Of a stretch of 64,000 nucleotides of DNA, positions 24,215 through 37,003 are shown in pieces. The stretch's first letter is position 1. Each line of letters opens with the position of its first letter. Origin of the DNA: Orobanche coerulescens (Eukaryota; Streptophyta; Magnoliopsida; Lamiales; Orobanchaceae); the NCBI GenBank assembly GCA_033398695.1, contig CM065802.1, positions 78,354,096 through 78,418,095 on the forward strand, written 5' to 3'. The translations under genes were made by a program, and so were the position numbers. The notes under the pieces are model-generated. The model was not told the DNA's origin, did no database searches, and was given only the letters and a program-made list of their open reading frames with translations.

Positions 24215-25263
24215 TGTTAGGAGTATGCCCTCGAATGCCACTCAGAGGACGTTGAGTGAGGGCATTGTACGTGTTATTATGTAAATCATTATCATAGGGC
24301 AATGGATGTTTCTTTATTTGTTGGTAGTTACTGGCATTCCTAACTCGTAAATATACATACAGAAACTAGTCCGTGTATTTGAGAGCAAAACGTTCCACTC
24401 CTTATTGGATAAGGGGGTCGGCACTGGAAAGGTTTATAGCTCAAATACTTAATCGTTCGCAAGTCGATGAAACTTGACTGGGCGTTAAGTTTATGTGAAG
24501 ACTTGTATGACGTGTTCATTAACATGGAGAGTGCCTGTCGAACACTAATGGTTAGTGGGAGCACACGTTATAGGTATGCTAATTGGATTAGTATACTCGA
24601 ACCGACTCACCCTCGATTCGTCACACGGATTTCACTCCGGGATAGTCAATGACGGAATCGAAAGGTTGTAATAGGTATTCGTGAACCTTCGACTTGAGGA
24701 TTTAGTAGGGATGTGCTTGTGATATCAAGATTTTCATTAGAGTAGTTCGACCCTATAAATCGGGAGGTGGGGGTCAACCTCGACGTGTATCTTGACGGGC
24801 AAGTAGCAGGTCCTACTAAATACCAAGATAGAATTCTTTCTCCCGTTAGTGAGCGGGTTATATGTCCTATGCGGTTATTGGCAGATGAGATCACAAGTCT
24901 TTGGCCAAAGTATTGGAGCTAGTTGTATTGGATACACGAGAGCTCAATGATCTCGATTTGCATTAATGCATGCATAGCATCAAGTACAGATAGCGTTTGA
25001 CTGACCGTGATCCTATAACTTGATCGGGACATTTGAAAGAAGGGTTTATACGTATACTGGTATTCACGACAGAATGATTCTTGAATGATCCCAATCATTC
25101 ATTCTCAGTTGGGGTACAGTGTAGGCCGCCAGTCTGGCTAGGTGGTGCTACTACTCTTTGGTTCCTCCCATTGCTGACTGAGACGGACCAACCGAGTCGC
25201 ACAATAGGATTGACGACGGAATGAATCGAGCTTATTATCTCTTTATGAATATTAGATATTGGA
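24215..25263 (+). repeat. 3' LTR of copia C, left part
   Basis: Same start as the 5' LTR (TGTTAGGAGTATGCC). It contains about 226 bp (24719-24944) that the 5' LTR lacks. It is interrupted at 25263 by element D, whose TTGGA target duplication is 25259-25263. The continuation is at 41546-42521. Confidence 0.9.
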
Positions 25264-26495
25264 TGTTATTATTTTGGCCCAACTTGGCCCATAATTATAT
25301 ATCTCCTGGCCCATACAGTGCTGGCCCAGCCCGTGGCAGCCCTTTAATAGGAGCCGTCCGATCCAGACTTAATATCTACTCCTAATCTGGACCATCCGAC
25401 TCCCCTTATATAAACCTAACCCTAAACCCTACTCCCTCACTTCCCTTATCATTGCGCCGTCACCCTCCTTTTCTCTCTTCTCTCCCGTGGCCTTTCCTTC
25501 CCTGGTCAAACTCCACCCCCGCTGCGATTTTTTACTCCCGATTCTCACTACCTCCTCTCCCCCGTGAGAGATTGAATATCACAATGGAATCCCGTGACCG
25601 ATTCCATCCTTGCGTGTATATAAATCGCGGCTGGGGAAGGAGTTTGAGACACTGATAGAAAAATTCGTCTTTTGCCTTGAGAATCCGAAGTGAAAAGAGT
25701 GATATTTCTGTTGTGATATCATTAAGGGTGAACGGGATTAGTTCCTGTGTTTTCTGAGGGTTTTTTATGGGTTAGAAAGGTGCTACCGGGGCTGTGTGCC
25801 GGCCAGCGGTGGATCGGCATTCGTCCTTCGTGGAATCGAACACTCTTGGTGTCAAATTGCAAAGGGTTCGGAAGATCTGAGCCTAAAGACCACTTTCTCA
25901 AAGGGGGTTTCTTGTCCCTTAATTTTCTCCGGGGTTTTTTTTTTCGTATTATATATATTATTATATATATATATATATATTTGTTATATATATATATATA
26001 TATATTCTACTGTTCTTGGTATTTATCTATATATATATATATTTGTTATATATATATCTAAATATATACTACAGACTCATATTTATCTATATATATTATT
26101 ATATATATATATTTGTTATATATATCTATATATATATATAGTGTCTATTCAGATTTATACCATATACATATATAGTATATATATATCTGTTATATATATA
26201 ACTATATATACTGCATTCTTTATACTTGGTGTATTTCGTTCGGTAATACCATTATCTCGGCTAACTTCACAGAATCTTTGTGATTTACAGATTGGTTCTG
26301 GACGATCGAATTTTTGGGGTCAGCTTGTTCTTCGGGTTAATAAAAATAATTATATTGTTTTTATTATAGGTTCATTAGTTGGCCTGTAATCCTTAATCCC
26401 CTTTCCCGTTGAATATAATTGTAATAGTTATATTCGTTTAATCCGATTGTATTAACGATCCTGTCTTTAGCCATTGTACGACCCGATACCCAACA
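25264..26495 (+). repeat. 5' LTR of copia element D
   Basis: 1232 bp. A TATA box CTTATATAAACC is at 25405-25416. It is immediately followed by telo-box-like AAACCTAACCCTAAACCCTA (25413-25432). A long TA-rich block is at about 25945-26215. The isoleucine/tyrosine-rich ORF across that block is a by-product of (TA)n and is not a gene. Confidence 0.9.
25945..26220. repeat. TA-rich microsatellite block in D 5' LTR
   Basis: Runs of (TA)n are interspersed with TTTGTTATATATA and TTTATCTATATA modules. The equivalent block in the 3' LTR (40940-41260) differs in repeat number and arrangement, so it is unstable. Confidence 0.85.
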
Positions 26496-26974
26496 GTGGT
26501 ATCGGAGCCCGTTTTGTCGGGTGTCGAGTTCTTTGGCTTCTTGGTGATACGAAATAACCCATCCGGGTTTCCGCTCAGGTATATCGGCTTGAACCTCTCT
26601 TTTATTATTGCTTCTTGTTTTCGGTTTTATTGTCAAATTGCTGTCCTTACTGTTTTTCGGGTTTGCTTGCCGCTGCCTATATTTCTGTGTTATCTGGTTG
26701 GATTCAGTTTTCGGGCGACTCTTGTTTCCTTTATTAATTAAAACTCAAACGAATTAAAACCTTAAAATCCAAAACAGCACTAATCTTGCGCTGCCAGGAC
26801 CGAAAGTGTCCCTCGGATCTTTGTCAAGAGCTTGAGGATCCCGGTTTTAATTTAAACGGGTTTTAATCTCAAAAATCAAAACGAGTCCCTGAATTTTGAT
26901 TCTCATCAGCTGTGTGCTTTCATTTCTGTGTGATTTGCGGTTGTCTTTGTGATTACCTTATACTTTGTGTTTCA
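26496..26974 (+). other. Leader of copia element D with primer-binding site
   Basis: TGGTATCGGAGC at 26497-26508 complements the 3' end of initiator tRNA-Met with one mismatch. The rest is an untranslated leader up to the gag ATG. The upstream ATG at 26912 opens the same frame but encodes only a cysteine-rich, non-conserved lead-in. Confidence 0.7.
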
Positions 26975-29900
26975 ATGGGTTCTTTCTCTGTTTTTAACAT
27001 TGCACCTTTTGATGGGAAAGGAGATTTTCAAATTTGGCAACAAAAAATGAAGGGCATTCTAATTCAACAAAAAGTTTTCAAAGCTATTGATCAATCTTTT
27101 TCTGACAACACTGCTGCCGATAAAAAGGCCGAGGCAGATGAGTTTGCGTATTCATCAATTATCCTAAATCTGTCCGATTCTGTAATTTGGAAAATCGGTA
27201 AACATGATACAGCTCAGGCTTTATGGGAAAAATTGGAAGAGACTTATACTGAAACTTCCTTGCCTAGCAAACTGTTTTTACTTGAAAAATTTTTCCGGTT
27301 CAAACTTGATATTTCAAAAGATATAAATGATAACCTGGACACTTTCACAAAATTAATCCAGGATATCAAACAAACCGGTGATAAAAATATTGATGAATAC
27401 ACCCCTATTGTTCTTTTAAATGCCATACCTGATTCTTACAGTGATGTTAAGTCTGCTATTAAGTACGGCAGAGACAAAGTAACTCTTGATACTGTTATAA
27501 ACGGTTTGAAAAGTAAAAAATTGGATTTGAAAAACAATAAAAGGACTAAATATCTAGGTGAGGTTAATTTTGTGAGGGGAAGGCCTCAAAACCGCTTTCG
27601 AAAACTAAAACCTTCATCAAGTCAAAATCTTCAGAGTAATTTTTCTGAAAAGAAGAAGGGCAAATGGAAGAGTAGGTCAAAGTCTCGACCTAAGAACCGT
27701 AAGTGCTATAATTGTGGTGAATCTGGTCATTACATTCATGAGTGCACTAAACCTAAGAAAAATTATCAAAATGATAATGCCAACCTTGTCGCTGAAAATG
27801 GCCGTGAAGATGCAGTTTTCATGGTTTCTGAAATTTGTGAACAAGCTAATACTGTGCATACTCTCACTTTGTGTGAAAATGAGTGGCTTGTTGATTCTGC
27901 TTTGACGTTTCATATGTCGCCTTTCAAAAGGCTATTTTCTGAATATAGAGAAGTGACAAATTGGTCTGTCTCTATGGCTAATGAGAAAAAGTGTCAAGTA
28001 CAGGGTTTAGGAAATATTCAGATAAGATGTGACTCGGGTTATTTGTTAACTTTAAAGAACGTGAGGCATGTTCCTGATTTGTGTCACAATCTTGTTTCTT
28101 GTGGTACCCTTAATGATGAGGGGTATGAAGGTAAGTGGGGTAATGGGATTATGAAAATATTTAAAGGAAACTTGTGTGTTTTCAAAGCAATAAAATGGAA
28201 TAACCTCTATGTGAAAATTGCAAAATATGATTCTTTTGTGAATGCTGTCCAAGGTGACTCAACAGATTTGTGGCATAAACGTCTAGGCCACATCAGTGAT
28301 ATGGGTCTGGAAATTTTGCAAAAACAAGGGGTGTTTGGGAAAGATAAATTGTCCTCTGTGCCGTTTTGCGACTCCTGTGTGGTAGGTAAACAACATCGTG
28401 TTAAGTTTCCAAATCCCCATCCCCCTAGAACTCCTACAACTTATGACACTTTGCATTATTTGCATGCTGATGTGTGGGGGCCATCTAGTGAACCCACACA
28501 TGGTGGAAATAGATATTTCCTATATGTGATTGATGATTATTCCCGTAAGGTCTTTGTGTTCCTTCTGAAAAATAAGTCTGATGTCTTTGAGAAATTCAAA
28601 AATTGGAAAACGTTGATTGAAAATCAAACTGGGAAGAAAATTAAAATCTTAAGGACCGACAATGGCCTTGAGTTTTGCAATCAAATGTTTGATGAGCTTT
28701 GTGCTCAATCTGGTATTCAGAGACATAAGTCTGTCCCTTACTCACCCCAACAGAATGGGGTGGCTAAACGCATGAATAGAACTTTGCTAGAAAGGGTCAG
28801 AAGCATGTTGGCTATGTCTGGGCTCTCGAAAAAGTTATGGGGTGAGACTTTACTTACTGCTGCTTATTTGATAAATAGATCTCCCTCTGTGCCGTTGAAT
28901 GGTAATTATCCTGAATGTGTTTGGTCTGGTTGATCTATTGATTTTTCAAATCTTCATGTATTTGGTTGCTCGGCTTATGTTCATCAGAAAAATGATAAGC
29001 TTGAGCCTCGTTCTGTGAGATGTGTGTTTTTGGGATACCCGGAAGGGGTAAAAGGCTATAGGGTTTGGCTTAAAGGCCAACCCGTTATCAAAACCATTAT
29101 TAGTCGTGATATTGTTTTCAATGAAAATGAATTTCCTTGCCTTTTACCGGATCCGGAAAACCCCCCTGCTCCTAATGAGGTGGAGCTGCACATTTCTTTG
29201 GATAATATGGATAATGTGCAAACAGAAACTATTCTTGATAATCTTGATAATGCTGATGTGCATGATGAAATAGAAGAAGTTCTTGAAGATAATTTGCATA
29301 ATTATCAACTTGCTCGAGATAGGCCTAGGAGAGAAATTAGAAGACCTTCTCACTTGAATGATTATCATATGGCATCATATGCATTCAATATGTTTGAATC
29401 TATTGATAATTGTGAACCCAAAACATATAATGAAGCTTTGAAATCTGAACACTCAGAACAGTGGCTTTTTGCAATGAATGAAGAAATGACTTCATTGCAC
29501 TCAAATGAAACTTGGGCTCTTGTGCCCCAATCACCTAACTGTTCGGTGGTTGACTGTAAATGGCTTTTCAAAGTTAAGGAAGAAAATGAGTCGGTCAGAT
29601 TCAAAGCTAGACTCGTTGGTAAGGGTTTCACCCAGAAAGAAAGTATTGACTACACTGAAATCTTTGCTTCAGTTGTTAAGTTTATTACTGTTCGTATCAT
29701 GCTTGCTCTTGTTGCTCAATTTGATTGGGAACTAAAACAATTAGATGTCAAAATCGCCTTTTTACATGGTGAACTTGAAGAAAAGCTTTATATGAGTCAA
29801 CCTAAAGGCTTTATTGATCCCAAGCTCCCTAATCATGTTTGCTTGCTTAAGAAATCGATTTATGGTTTAAAACAATCACCTAGGCAATGGAATAAGAAGT

Positions 29901-30973
29901 TCGATGAGTACATGCTCTCACTTAAATTTTCAAGGAGCAATTATGATCATTGCTTGTATTTCAAAACTGATTCCAAAAATCCTGTTTTCTTGCTCATATA
30001 TGTTGATGATATGCTCTTAGTGAGTCCTTGTGTGAAAACAGTTGATCATGTCATTAAATGCTTAAGTGCGAAGTTTGACATGAAGCACCTTGGTGATGCT
30101 AAGCGTATTCGTGGGATGAATATCTTTCGTGATAGAAAAAATTCCACCATTGTTTTAAACCAAGATTCCTATGTGCAGAAAATTATATCCAAATTTTCTA
30201 TGAGTCAGTCTAAATCAACCTCTGTGCCTCTAGCTGGTCATTTCCTATTAAGTAAGGATCAATCCCCGAAAACTGAGGATGATATCAATTATATGAAAAA
30301 AGTACCTTACTCAAATGCCATTGGTTCGGTCATGTACCTAATGGTCAGCACAAGACCTGACATAGCTTATGATGTGAGTTGTCTTAGTCGTTATATGGCT
30401 AACCCAGGGGTTTACCATTGGCAAGCCGTTAAGTGGCTCTTAAGGTATTTGAAGGGCTCAACCAGGTATGGTCTTAAATTTTCTCGACACCCACAAGGTG
30501 TGAAATTGGTTGGATACGTGGATTCTAATTACGCTGCTAATCGTGATAATCGTAAGTCTACTACTTCATATGTGTTTACTTTGTGTGGCACACCTATCAG
30601 TTGGAAGTCTCAATTACAACCTATAGTTGGTTTATCCACTACAGAATCTGAGTATGTTGCTATAACAGAAGCATTAAAAGAAGCTATATGGTTAAAAGGA
30701 CTATTATCAGAAATCGGTTTTCTAAAGGATAAAGTCGAAGTTTTTTCGGATAGTCAATCCGGTATTCAACTGTGCAAGAATCCAGTTTTTCATGATAGAA
30801 CAAAACATATTGATGTTCGTTTCCATTTCATACGAGATGTTGTTGCTAAACTTATAATCTATCTTGAAAAAATACCCTCCCAACTTAATCCTTCAGATAT
30901 GGGTACTAAGTGTTTACCCGTCGAAAAATTTAAATCTTGTTTAAAAAGACTGAATTTTGATTCAGTCGAATAA
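26975..30973 (+). pseudogene. Copia D gag-pol polyprotein with one in-frame stop
   Basis: Single frame of about 1330 codons. Gag starts MGSFSVFNIAPFDGKGDFQI. The CCHC knuckle CYNCGESGHYIHEC is at about 27704-27745. The protease region has WLVDSALTFHMSP near 27885. The integrase zinc region is HKRLGHI...CDSCVVGKQ (28274-28390). The integrase core has LHADVWGP, RTDNGLEF and NGVAKRMNRTLL. RT has an intact YVDD at 29999-30010. RNase H has YVDSNYAANRDNRKST, then TESEYVA, and the frame ends at TAA 30971-30973. The only coding break is a TGA at 28931-28933, shortly after the integrase core. The start at 26975 is preferred over 26912 because the conserved Gag begins there. The gag is of the Tnt1/Tork type in appearance. 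The neat preservation contrasts with C and A and indicates a more recent insertion. Confidence 0.9.
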
Positions 30974-31157
30974 ATTTTTGAACTTTGTGTTCTTTAGGGG
31001 ATCTCTTTGTGAGTTAGTCTTATTTGTGAATTCTTTTACCTTATTTACTTTGTGTATGTGCAGGTAACCCCGGAGATAGGCGATGATGAGCCTTCTTCGT
31101 AACCCGAAAATGCAATTTGACTGGTTGGCCCAAAAGGTGGAAAAATGTTATTATTTT
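30974..31157 (+). other. 3' untranslated region, polypurine tract and first 12 bp of D 3' LTR
   Basis: Non-coding sequence follows the pol stop. A purine-rich tract (CAAAAGGTGGAAAAA, up to 31145) primes plus-strand synthesis in copia elements. The 3' LTR begins TGTTATTATTTT at 31146 and is cut at 31157 by element E. 31153-31157 is E's target duplication ATTTT. Confidence 0.8.
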
Positions 31158-33255
31158 TGTAACACCCCCAAGATATTCGAGGTATATTACAGCGTCGTGA
31201 ATCCCTATATGGGACCCACCATGCTAGACAAACATCATACTCATCGACTCACAGAAACAACAGAATAACACCTCGTCATAAAGACGCCAAACAAAATAAT
31301 CCACCCGGTTCAACCGGTCAAACATAACCCCATAATCCGACACAAACATAATAAACAACAATACAATCCAGACGAGTAAAAATTCTTAAGTACTCGAGTA
31401 CTTCTATTAGTTTAAAGACCACAAAAGGTAAAAAGATAAAAGGCAATAAGACACTACTCATGCACAATCATCACGCACGGCCATCATCCGCATACTGGTC
31501 CAGCACCCGCTCGTCTCGATGAACCTGACCTGAAATTCATAAAACGAATTTCCCCAAAAGGGTCCCCAGAGGGGTTAGCAATTACGCTAGTACAAGTAAC
31601 CAAATGAACGACTTACATCTTACATATATAGTAAATGCATGCAATCAAGAAAACATAGTTCCAAAACACTCATTTCCGGAAATGCCATAATCAAATCACA
31701 TTTGTAAAATGCACCACAATTAACCGTGGATCCACCCCTCCGTGGACCCCTACCGAGACCCCGTCGGATCTAACCCATAGTGGTTAAAAGCAAGCTCGCG
31801 GATCCACCCCTCTGTGGACCCCTACCGAGACACCGTCAGATCTAACCCATAGTGAGCATACACACACACAAGTCTCATGCAATACTACTACGTTAAGATT
31901 GTAAGTTCATAAGGGTACTTGCCTCGATCAAATAGACGGTGACACGAACGGGAATGAAGGATCAAACACGACCGCGAGGAACTGGCGGAAATGAACCTAA
32001 CGATTCGAATAACACAATCACAACCACTTCTAAATGATTACGGAAACGGAATACACCCGGAAACCCGCCTACGATTCATGTATATTTGTATAAAAATAAC
32101 AACGAGGGCGGACCACAACCAAACCCTCCTGATTTCGCAAAACTATGAAAATATACCATGAATCCGTAGGAAAACTAATGATATCAACAATATTAATCAT
32201 ATCCATCATGAATCCACCAACAAAACGGAACGAATCGGACGAAAATCCCAAAACCCCCAATTTATCCAAAAGTAAGGTTCTAAGAGATTTTACCTTGGAT
32301 TAGGATGAAAGATCCGTGTTGATGTTGTTATAACACACCAAAAACTCAAGGAAGATGTTGGATGAGATGATTGAAGGAAGAAATCGCCAAGAAAATCACC
32401 CGGAATTGCCTTAGCCGCGGAGAGGAGGAAGAAATGAGAAAATACCTTTATCTCGGTCAACTCCCTGGTTTATTTAGCCACGGAGTGTTAGCGCGCGCTA
32501 ATTCCTCAAGGTTAGCGTGCGCTAACGGGATAAAATTCCAATCCATACAGTTAGCGTCCCAGTCCAGTAGCCATATTTCTCGTCAAGCGGCGCTACTCAA
32601 ACGTGGCGTGCGCTAATAACCTCTCTGAGCGCGCTATCGACCAATAGCGTGCGCTACCTGGACATCAGCCGAGTCCAGAAGCTAACTGCCCAAAACTCAC
32701 CTGACCCGTTAGCGTGCGCTATCGTACAAACGTAGCGTGCGCTACCTGGCGCCTGACCGAGTTCAGTAGTAAACTGTCCAGTACTGGACAGTCACTCTAG
32801 CGCGCGCTACCGAACAACTTAACATGCGCTAGTCTCCCAACATTAGCGTGCGGTAGACAAAGTAACGTGCGCTAATCCGATAGTCCAGAGGGCTGGGAAC
32901 AGAACTGCCACTCCCAGGGCTAACTCGCTAGCGCGCGCTACGAAGTAAACGTAGCGTGCGCTACTAAGGGACCTCTAGCGTGCGCTATGCAGAAAATTTA
33001 GCGTGCGCTAGATGCGGAATATAAATGGTTCAAAACACCGGAATATGAACGAAACATCAAATGGAACATCTCGAAACGCATCAAAACATAAAATGGATCC
33101 ATGACAACCCCGAAACAGCAGTTCCGTACAATAATAACGAGAATCAGATCAATAGATGACGGGAAAGACACACTGAAGGGTACACGAGGGTCACTACGAT
33201 CGAGAAATACACTGAAAATGAAAATACAAGGGAAAGAAAAAATGCGGATATTACA
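31158..33255 (-). repeat. 3' LTR of gypsy element E
   Basis: 2098 bp, nearly identical to the 5' LTR apart from scattered substitutions and small indels. It has two tandem modules of GGATCCACCCCTCYGTGGAC...GTCGGATCTAACCC at about 31727-31855 and a TAGCGYGCGCTA array at 32485-33012. The TATA position reads TTATTTAG (about 32469), mutated relative to TTATATAG in the 5' copy. Confidence 0.92.
32485..33012. repeat. TAGCGYGCGCTA palindrome array, E 3' LTR
   Basis: About fifteen full or near copies of TAGCGTGCGCTA, with TAGCGCGCGCTA (a perfect palindrome) as a recurrent variant. Many are in pairs with a centre-to-centre spacing of 20-24 bp, for example around 32709-32745 and 32930-33012. Confidence 0.9.
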
Positions 33256-33290
33256 TTCTACCCCTCTAAAAATAAGTTTCGCCCCGAAAC

Positions 33291-34682
33291 TTAAGAAACA
33301 AACAACTCAGGGTAGCTAGCACGCATGCTATCCTCGGTTTCCCAAGTTGCCTCCTCGACACCGTGTCTCGACCACTGCACCTTGACCAAAGGGATGGTCT
33401 TATGCCTCAGTCGTTTCTCACGATGCTCCAAAATCTTCAAAGGACGCTCTTCAAAAGTAATATCCTCGGCGACATCAATCTCACCATAATCGATGACGTG
33501 ACTAGGATCCGGGACATATTTCCTCAGCTGGGAAACATGAAAAACGCTATGAACATGACTCAAGGCCGGAGGTAACGCCAAACGGTATGCCAACCCACCG
33601 ACTCGCTCGAGAATCTCAAAGGGTCCAATAAATCTCGAACTCAACTTCCCTTTCTTCCCGAAACGAAAAACTCCCTTCGCCGGCGACACCTTTAGCAAAA
33701 CGTGGTCTCCCACCTCGAATTACAAAGGTCGACGACGGACGTCGGCATACGACTTCTGTCGACTCTGGGCAGTCAACATCCATTCCTGAATTAATTCTAT
33801 CTTCCGCCTTGTCTCTAAAACGACATCCGGCTCGGTCCCGACCAAATCGGATGCCTCATTCCAACAAATCGGTGATCGACATCGCCGCCCATAAAGTGCC
33901 TCATACGGTGCCATCCGAATCGACGCATGCCAACTATTGTTGTACGTGAATTCGATCAATGGCAAATGCTCCTCCCAGTCACTACTCCAATCGAGAGCAC
34001 AAGCACGCAACAAATCCTCAAACGTCTGGATAGTGCGTTCCGACTGTCCATCTGACTGGGGATGAAAAGAGGTACTCAAATGCAAACGGGTACCCAACGC
34101 CTTATGCACCGCCTGCCAGAAGTGCGATACAAAACGGCCATCACGATCCAAAACAATAGACTTTGGAGTACCGTGAAGCCTCACAATCTGCGCGATAAAC
34201 ACACAAGCTAACTTCTCCGGGCCCCAAGCGTCCTTGATGCCCAGAAAATGTGCTGACTTGGTCAGGCGATCAACAATCACCCATACCATATTCATGCCCG
34301 ATCTCTATCTCGACAAACTCATAGTGAAATCCATCGATATATCTTCCCATTTCCATTCCGGAACGGGAAGTGACTGCAAAAACCCAGCCGGTCGCTGATG
34401 CTCGATTTTGACTTGCTGGCAAGTCAAACATCTCGCTACAAACTGCGCGACCTCCTCCTTCATATCATCCCACCAGAAATTCCTTCTCAGGTCCTTGTAC
34501 ATCTTACTCGAACCAGGATGAACGGAATAAGGTGTAGCATGGGCCTCACGCAAAATACTCCGTCGCAACTCTGAGTCGTTCGGCACACAAAGCCGACTCT
34601 GGAATCTCAAAGCACCATCCTCGTGAATCACAAACCCAGGAGACTTTCCTTTAAGAACGTTCTCTCGGATTTGAGTAATCAT
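33291..34682 (-). pseudogene. Gypsy E integrase with chromodomain-like C-terminus
   Basis: Read from 34682 downward in one frame. The HHCC zinc region has [17 protein letters not shown] then CLTCQQVK (about 34520-34415). The DDE core has WEDISMDF, then [20 protein letters not shown] and DGQSERTIQ (34360-34020). The GPF/GPY-type module is ISPRFIGPFEILERVG-like (about 33640-33590), and the chromodomain-like tail is VKVQWSRHGVEEATWETED (about 33390-33330). In-frame stops fall near 34303 and at about 33718. The frame is shifted by one base from the RT/RNase H block. Integrase inserts the cDNA. In chromoviruses the tail binds modified histones to target heterochromatin. Confidence 0.88.
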
Positions 34683-34690
34683 CGGATCCT

Positions 34691-35815
34691 CTAATCGCTT
34701 GACTTAATTTCATCGATCAAAGACGACGAAATCTCTAAAGCACAAAGTTGCCCGACAGTTCCAGGCAACAAAACCTCAACATCTAACTCGATCAAAGCCC
34801 GCCGAAGCTCAGACTGAGACGTAAGGATCTCAAGCGTTCGCAACGCAACCGGTTTCCGACTCAAGGCGTTGGCCACGACGTTCGCCTTGCCCGGATGATA
34901 AAGGATTTCGAGGTCATAATCCTTAATCAGCTCTAACCACCTCCTCTGCCTCATATTCAACTCCCGCTGAGTAAATATGTATTTCAGACTTTTATGATCG
35001 GTAAAAATCTGACATGCAGAGCCGAAAAGGTAGTGACGCCAAATCTTGAGTGCAAAAACGACTGCCGCTAACTCCAAATCATGAGTAGGGTAGTTCAGCT
35101 CATACGGCCTCAACTGTCTCGACGCATAGGCAATGGTCTTGCCGTGCTGCATCAATACGCACCCAAGACCCTGACCCGAAGCATCGCTATAAACGGAAAA
35201 ACCCTCGTTGCCACATGGCAATGCCAAAACCGAGGCTGAAGTCAAACGCTTCTTCAGTTCCTCAAAACTCGACTGCCTCTGGTCATTCCAGACGAACTTC
35301 TCGGATTTCTGGAGCAACTGCGTAAGTGGCCGAGCTAGTTTCGAGAAACCCTCGACGAACCTACGATAGTAGCCAGCCAAACCCAAGAAACTACGGAGCT
35401 CCCTCACATTCTTGGGCGGTGCCCAATCCAACACTGCCTCGATCTTCTGTGGATCTACACGAATCCCCTCGGCTGAAATCACGTGACCTAGAAACATCAC
35501 TTCCTTCAGCCAGAACTCACATTTCGAGAACTTCGCATAGAATTGCTCGGTCCTCAAAATGTCTAACACTACCCGCAAATGATGGGCATGCTCTTCCTCG
35601 TTCCTCGAATAAATAAGAATATCGTCAATGAAGACGACGACACACTTATCCAAATACTCGATAAAGACTTTGTTCATCAACTGCATGAACACCGCCGGCG
35701 CATTAGTTAACCCGAACGGCATAACTACAAACTCGTAATGGCCGTATCTCGTCCGAAAAGCTATTTTCGGCACATCGGACTCTCTCACCCGGAGCTGATA
35801 GTACCTTGATTTCAA
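34691..35815 (-). pseudogene. Gypsy E reverse transcriptase (palm) and RNase H
   Basis: Begins inside RT with a [13 protein letters not shown] segment, then [17 protein letters not shown] and the catalytic FIDD at residues 62-65 of this piece. RNase H follows with [19 protein letters not shown] and FTDHKSLKY, holding the three acidic residues D, E, D. It ends at a frameshift before integrase. It continues from the upstream RT N-terminal piece across a nonsense codon at about 35841. It copies genomic RNA to DNA and degrades the RNA strand. Inactive only through the flanking breaks. Confidence 0.9.
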
Positions 35816-35842
35816 ATCAATCTTCGAGAATACCGCAGCTCC

Positions 35843-37003
35843 CTACAACTGGTCGAACAAATCATCAATTCTCGGCAAAGGATACTTGTTCTTGATGGTC
35901 ACCTTGTTTAGTTCGTGATAGTCGATACACAAACGTAGTGAACCATCCTTCTTCCGCACAAACAGGACCGGTGCGCCCCAAGGCGAGGCGCTCGGTCGAA
36001 CATACCCCGACTCAAGAAGCTCACTCAACTGCTTCTTCAACTCGGACATCTCTGAAGGTGCCATGCGATAGGGCGCCTTCGAAATAGGATCCGCGCCTGG
36101 CTCTAACTCTATAGCAAACTCGACCTCACGATCCGGTGGCAATCCCGGTAACTCGTCAGGAAATACATCAGGAAACTCACTAATGATTGGAATCGACGAA
36201 AGCTCGACTCCACCACTCTCCGCCTTCAAGGCATTGCACCAATAGCCAGTACACCCCTTTCGCAGGAGTCTCATCGCCTTCAAGGCATTAATAACGAATT
36301 TCTGGTTCCCCCTATTTCGCCCGGCAAAAGAGTGCTCGGTGCCGTCTTCGGCTAACATGGTGATGATCCTCGTGCGGTAGTTCATGATTGCACCATGCCG
36401 CTCGAGCCAATCATCCCCGAGAATTAAGTCCTCACCCTCAATACCCACAACAATAAGATTAGAGGGCCAAGCCCTCTCACAAATAAATACAGAACAGTCT
36501 CGAACCTCCTGATCACCAACGATCCTATCACCGCTAGGAAGCTTAACGATGAAGGGCTCACAAGGCGTCAAACAGTCGAGACTGAAACGGCGCACACAAT
36601 CCAGAGATATGAACGAATGCATAGCACCAGAATCGAAAAGCACACTGACAGGATGAGAAAGAATATGAACGGTACATGTCGCCACGGTAGCCGCTGGGTC
36701 ATCGGCTCTCCGCATCTCATAGACACGCGGGTGGGCTGAGCCGACACTGGAAGCTCCCCCCATAGCAGGCTGACCCCGTCCTCTCCCTCGACTAGCACTC
36801 GGCAGAGATTGAGAAGCAAACGATCCTTGATTCACACTCGGTTCCCTAGGCGCTGGAATGGAAGTCCGGGCACCCACGATTCTCTCCCTCTCAGCACAGA
36901 AAGCCGCCTTGTGGCCCGGTTGGCCACACTGATTACATGTCAGCAAAGGACTCGGACAATTACGACTGATGTGGCCTGGCTGGCCACAGTTAAAACACTT
37001 CAC
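35843..37003 (-). pseudogene. Gypsy E zinc knuckles, protease and RT N-terminus
   Basis: Residues 3-16 and 23-36 are two CCHC knuckles (C-X2-C-X4-H-X4-C). Residues 124-131 give the protease active site DSGAMHSF, with methionine where relatives have threonine. After the protease come the linker [16 protein letters not shown] and the RT fingers with [20 protein letters not shown]. The piece ends at a TAG replacing a glutamine after DDLFDQL. Its first residue follows a frameshift from gag. The knuckles bind the RNA and the protease cuts the polyprotein. Confidence 0.9.

Noticed and set aside
25796..26389. A 197-aa isoleucine/tyrosine-rich open frame (and a 213-aa twin at 40794-41435)
   Set aside because: Both are translations of the (TA)n-rich block in the two LTRs of copia D. 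No domain, and the length changes with repeat number.
32485..33012. CRISPR-like array of 12-mers with short spacers
   Set aside because: The repeats are within a plant retrotransposon LTR, are too short and variable, and spacers are 8-12 bp. No cas genes and a eukaryotic context.
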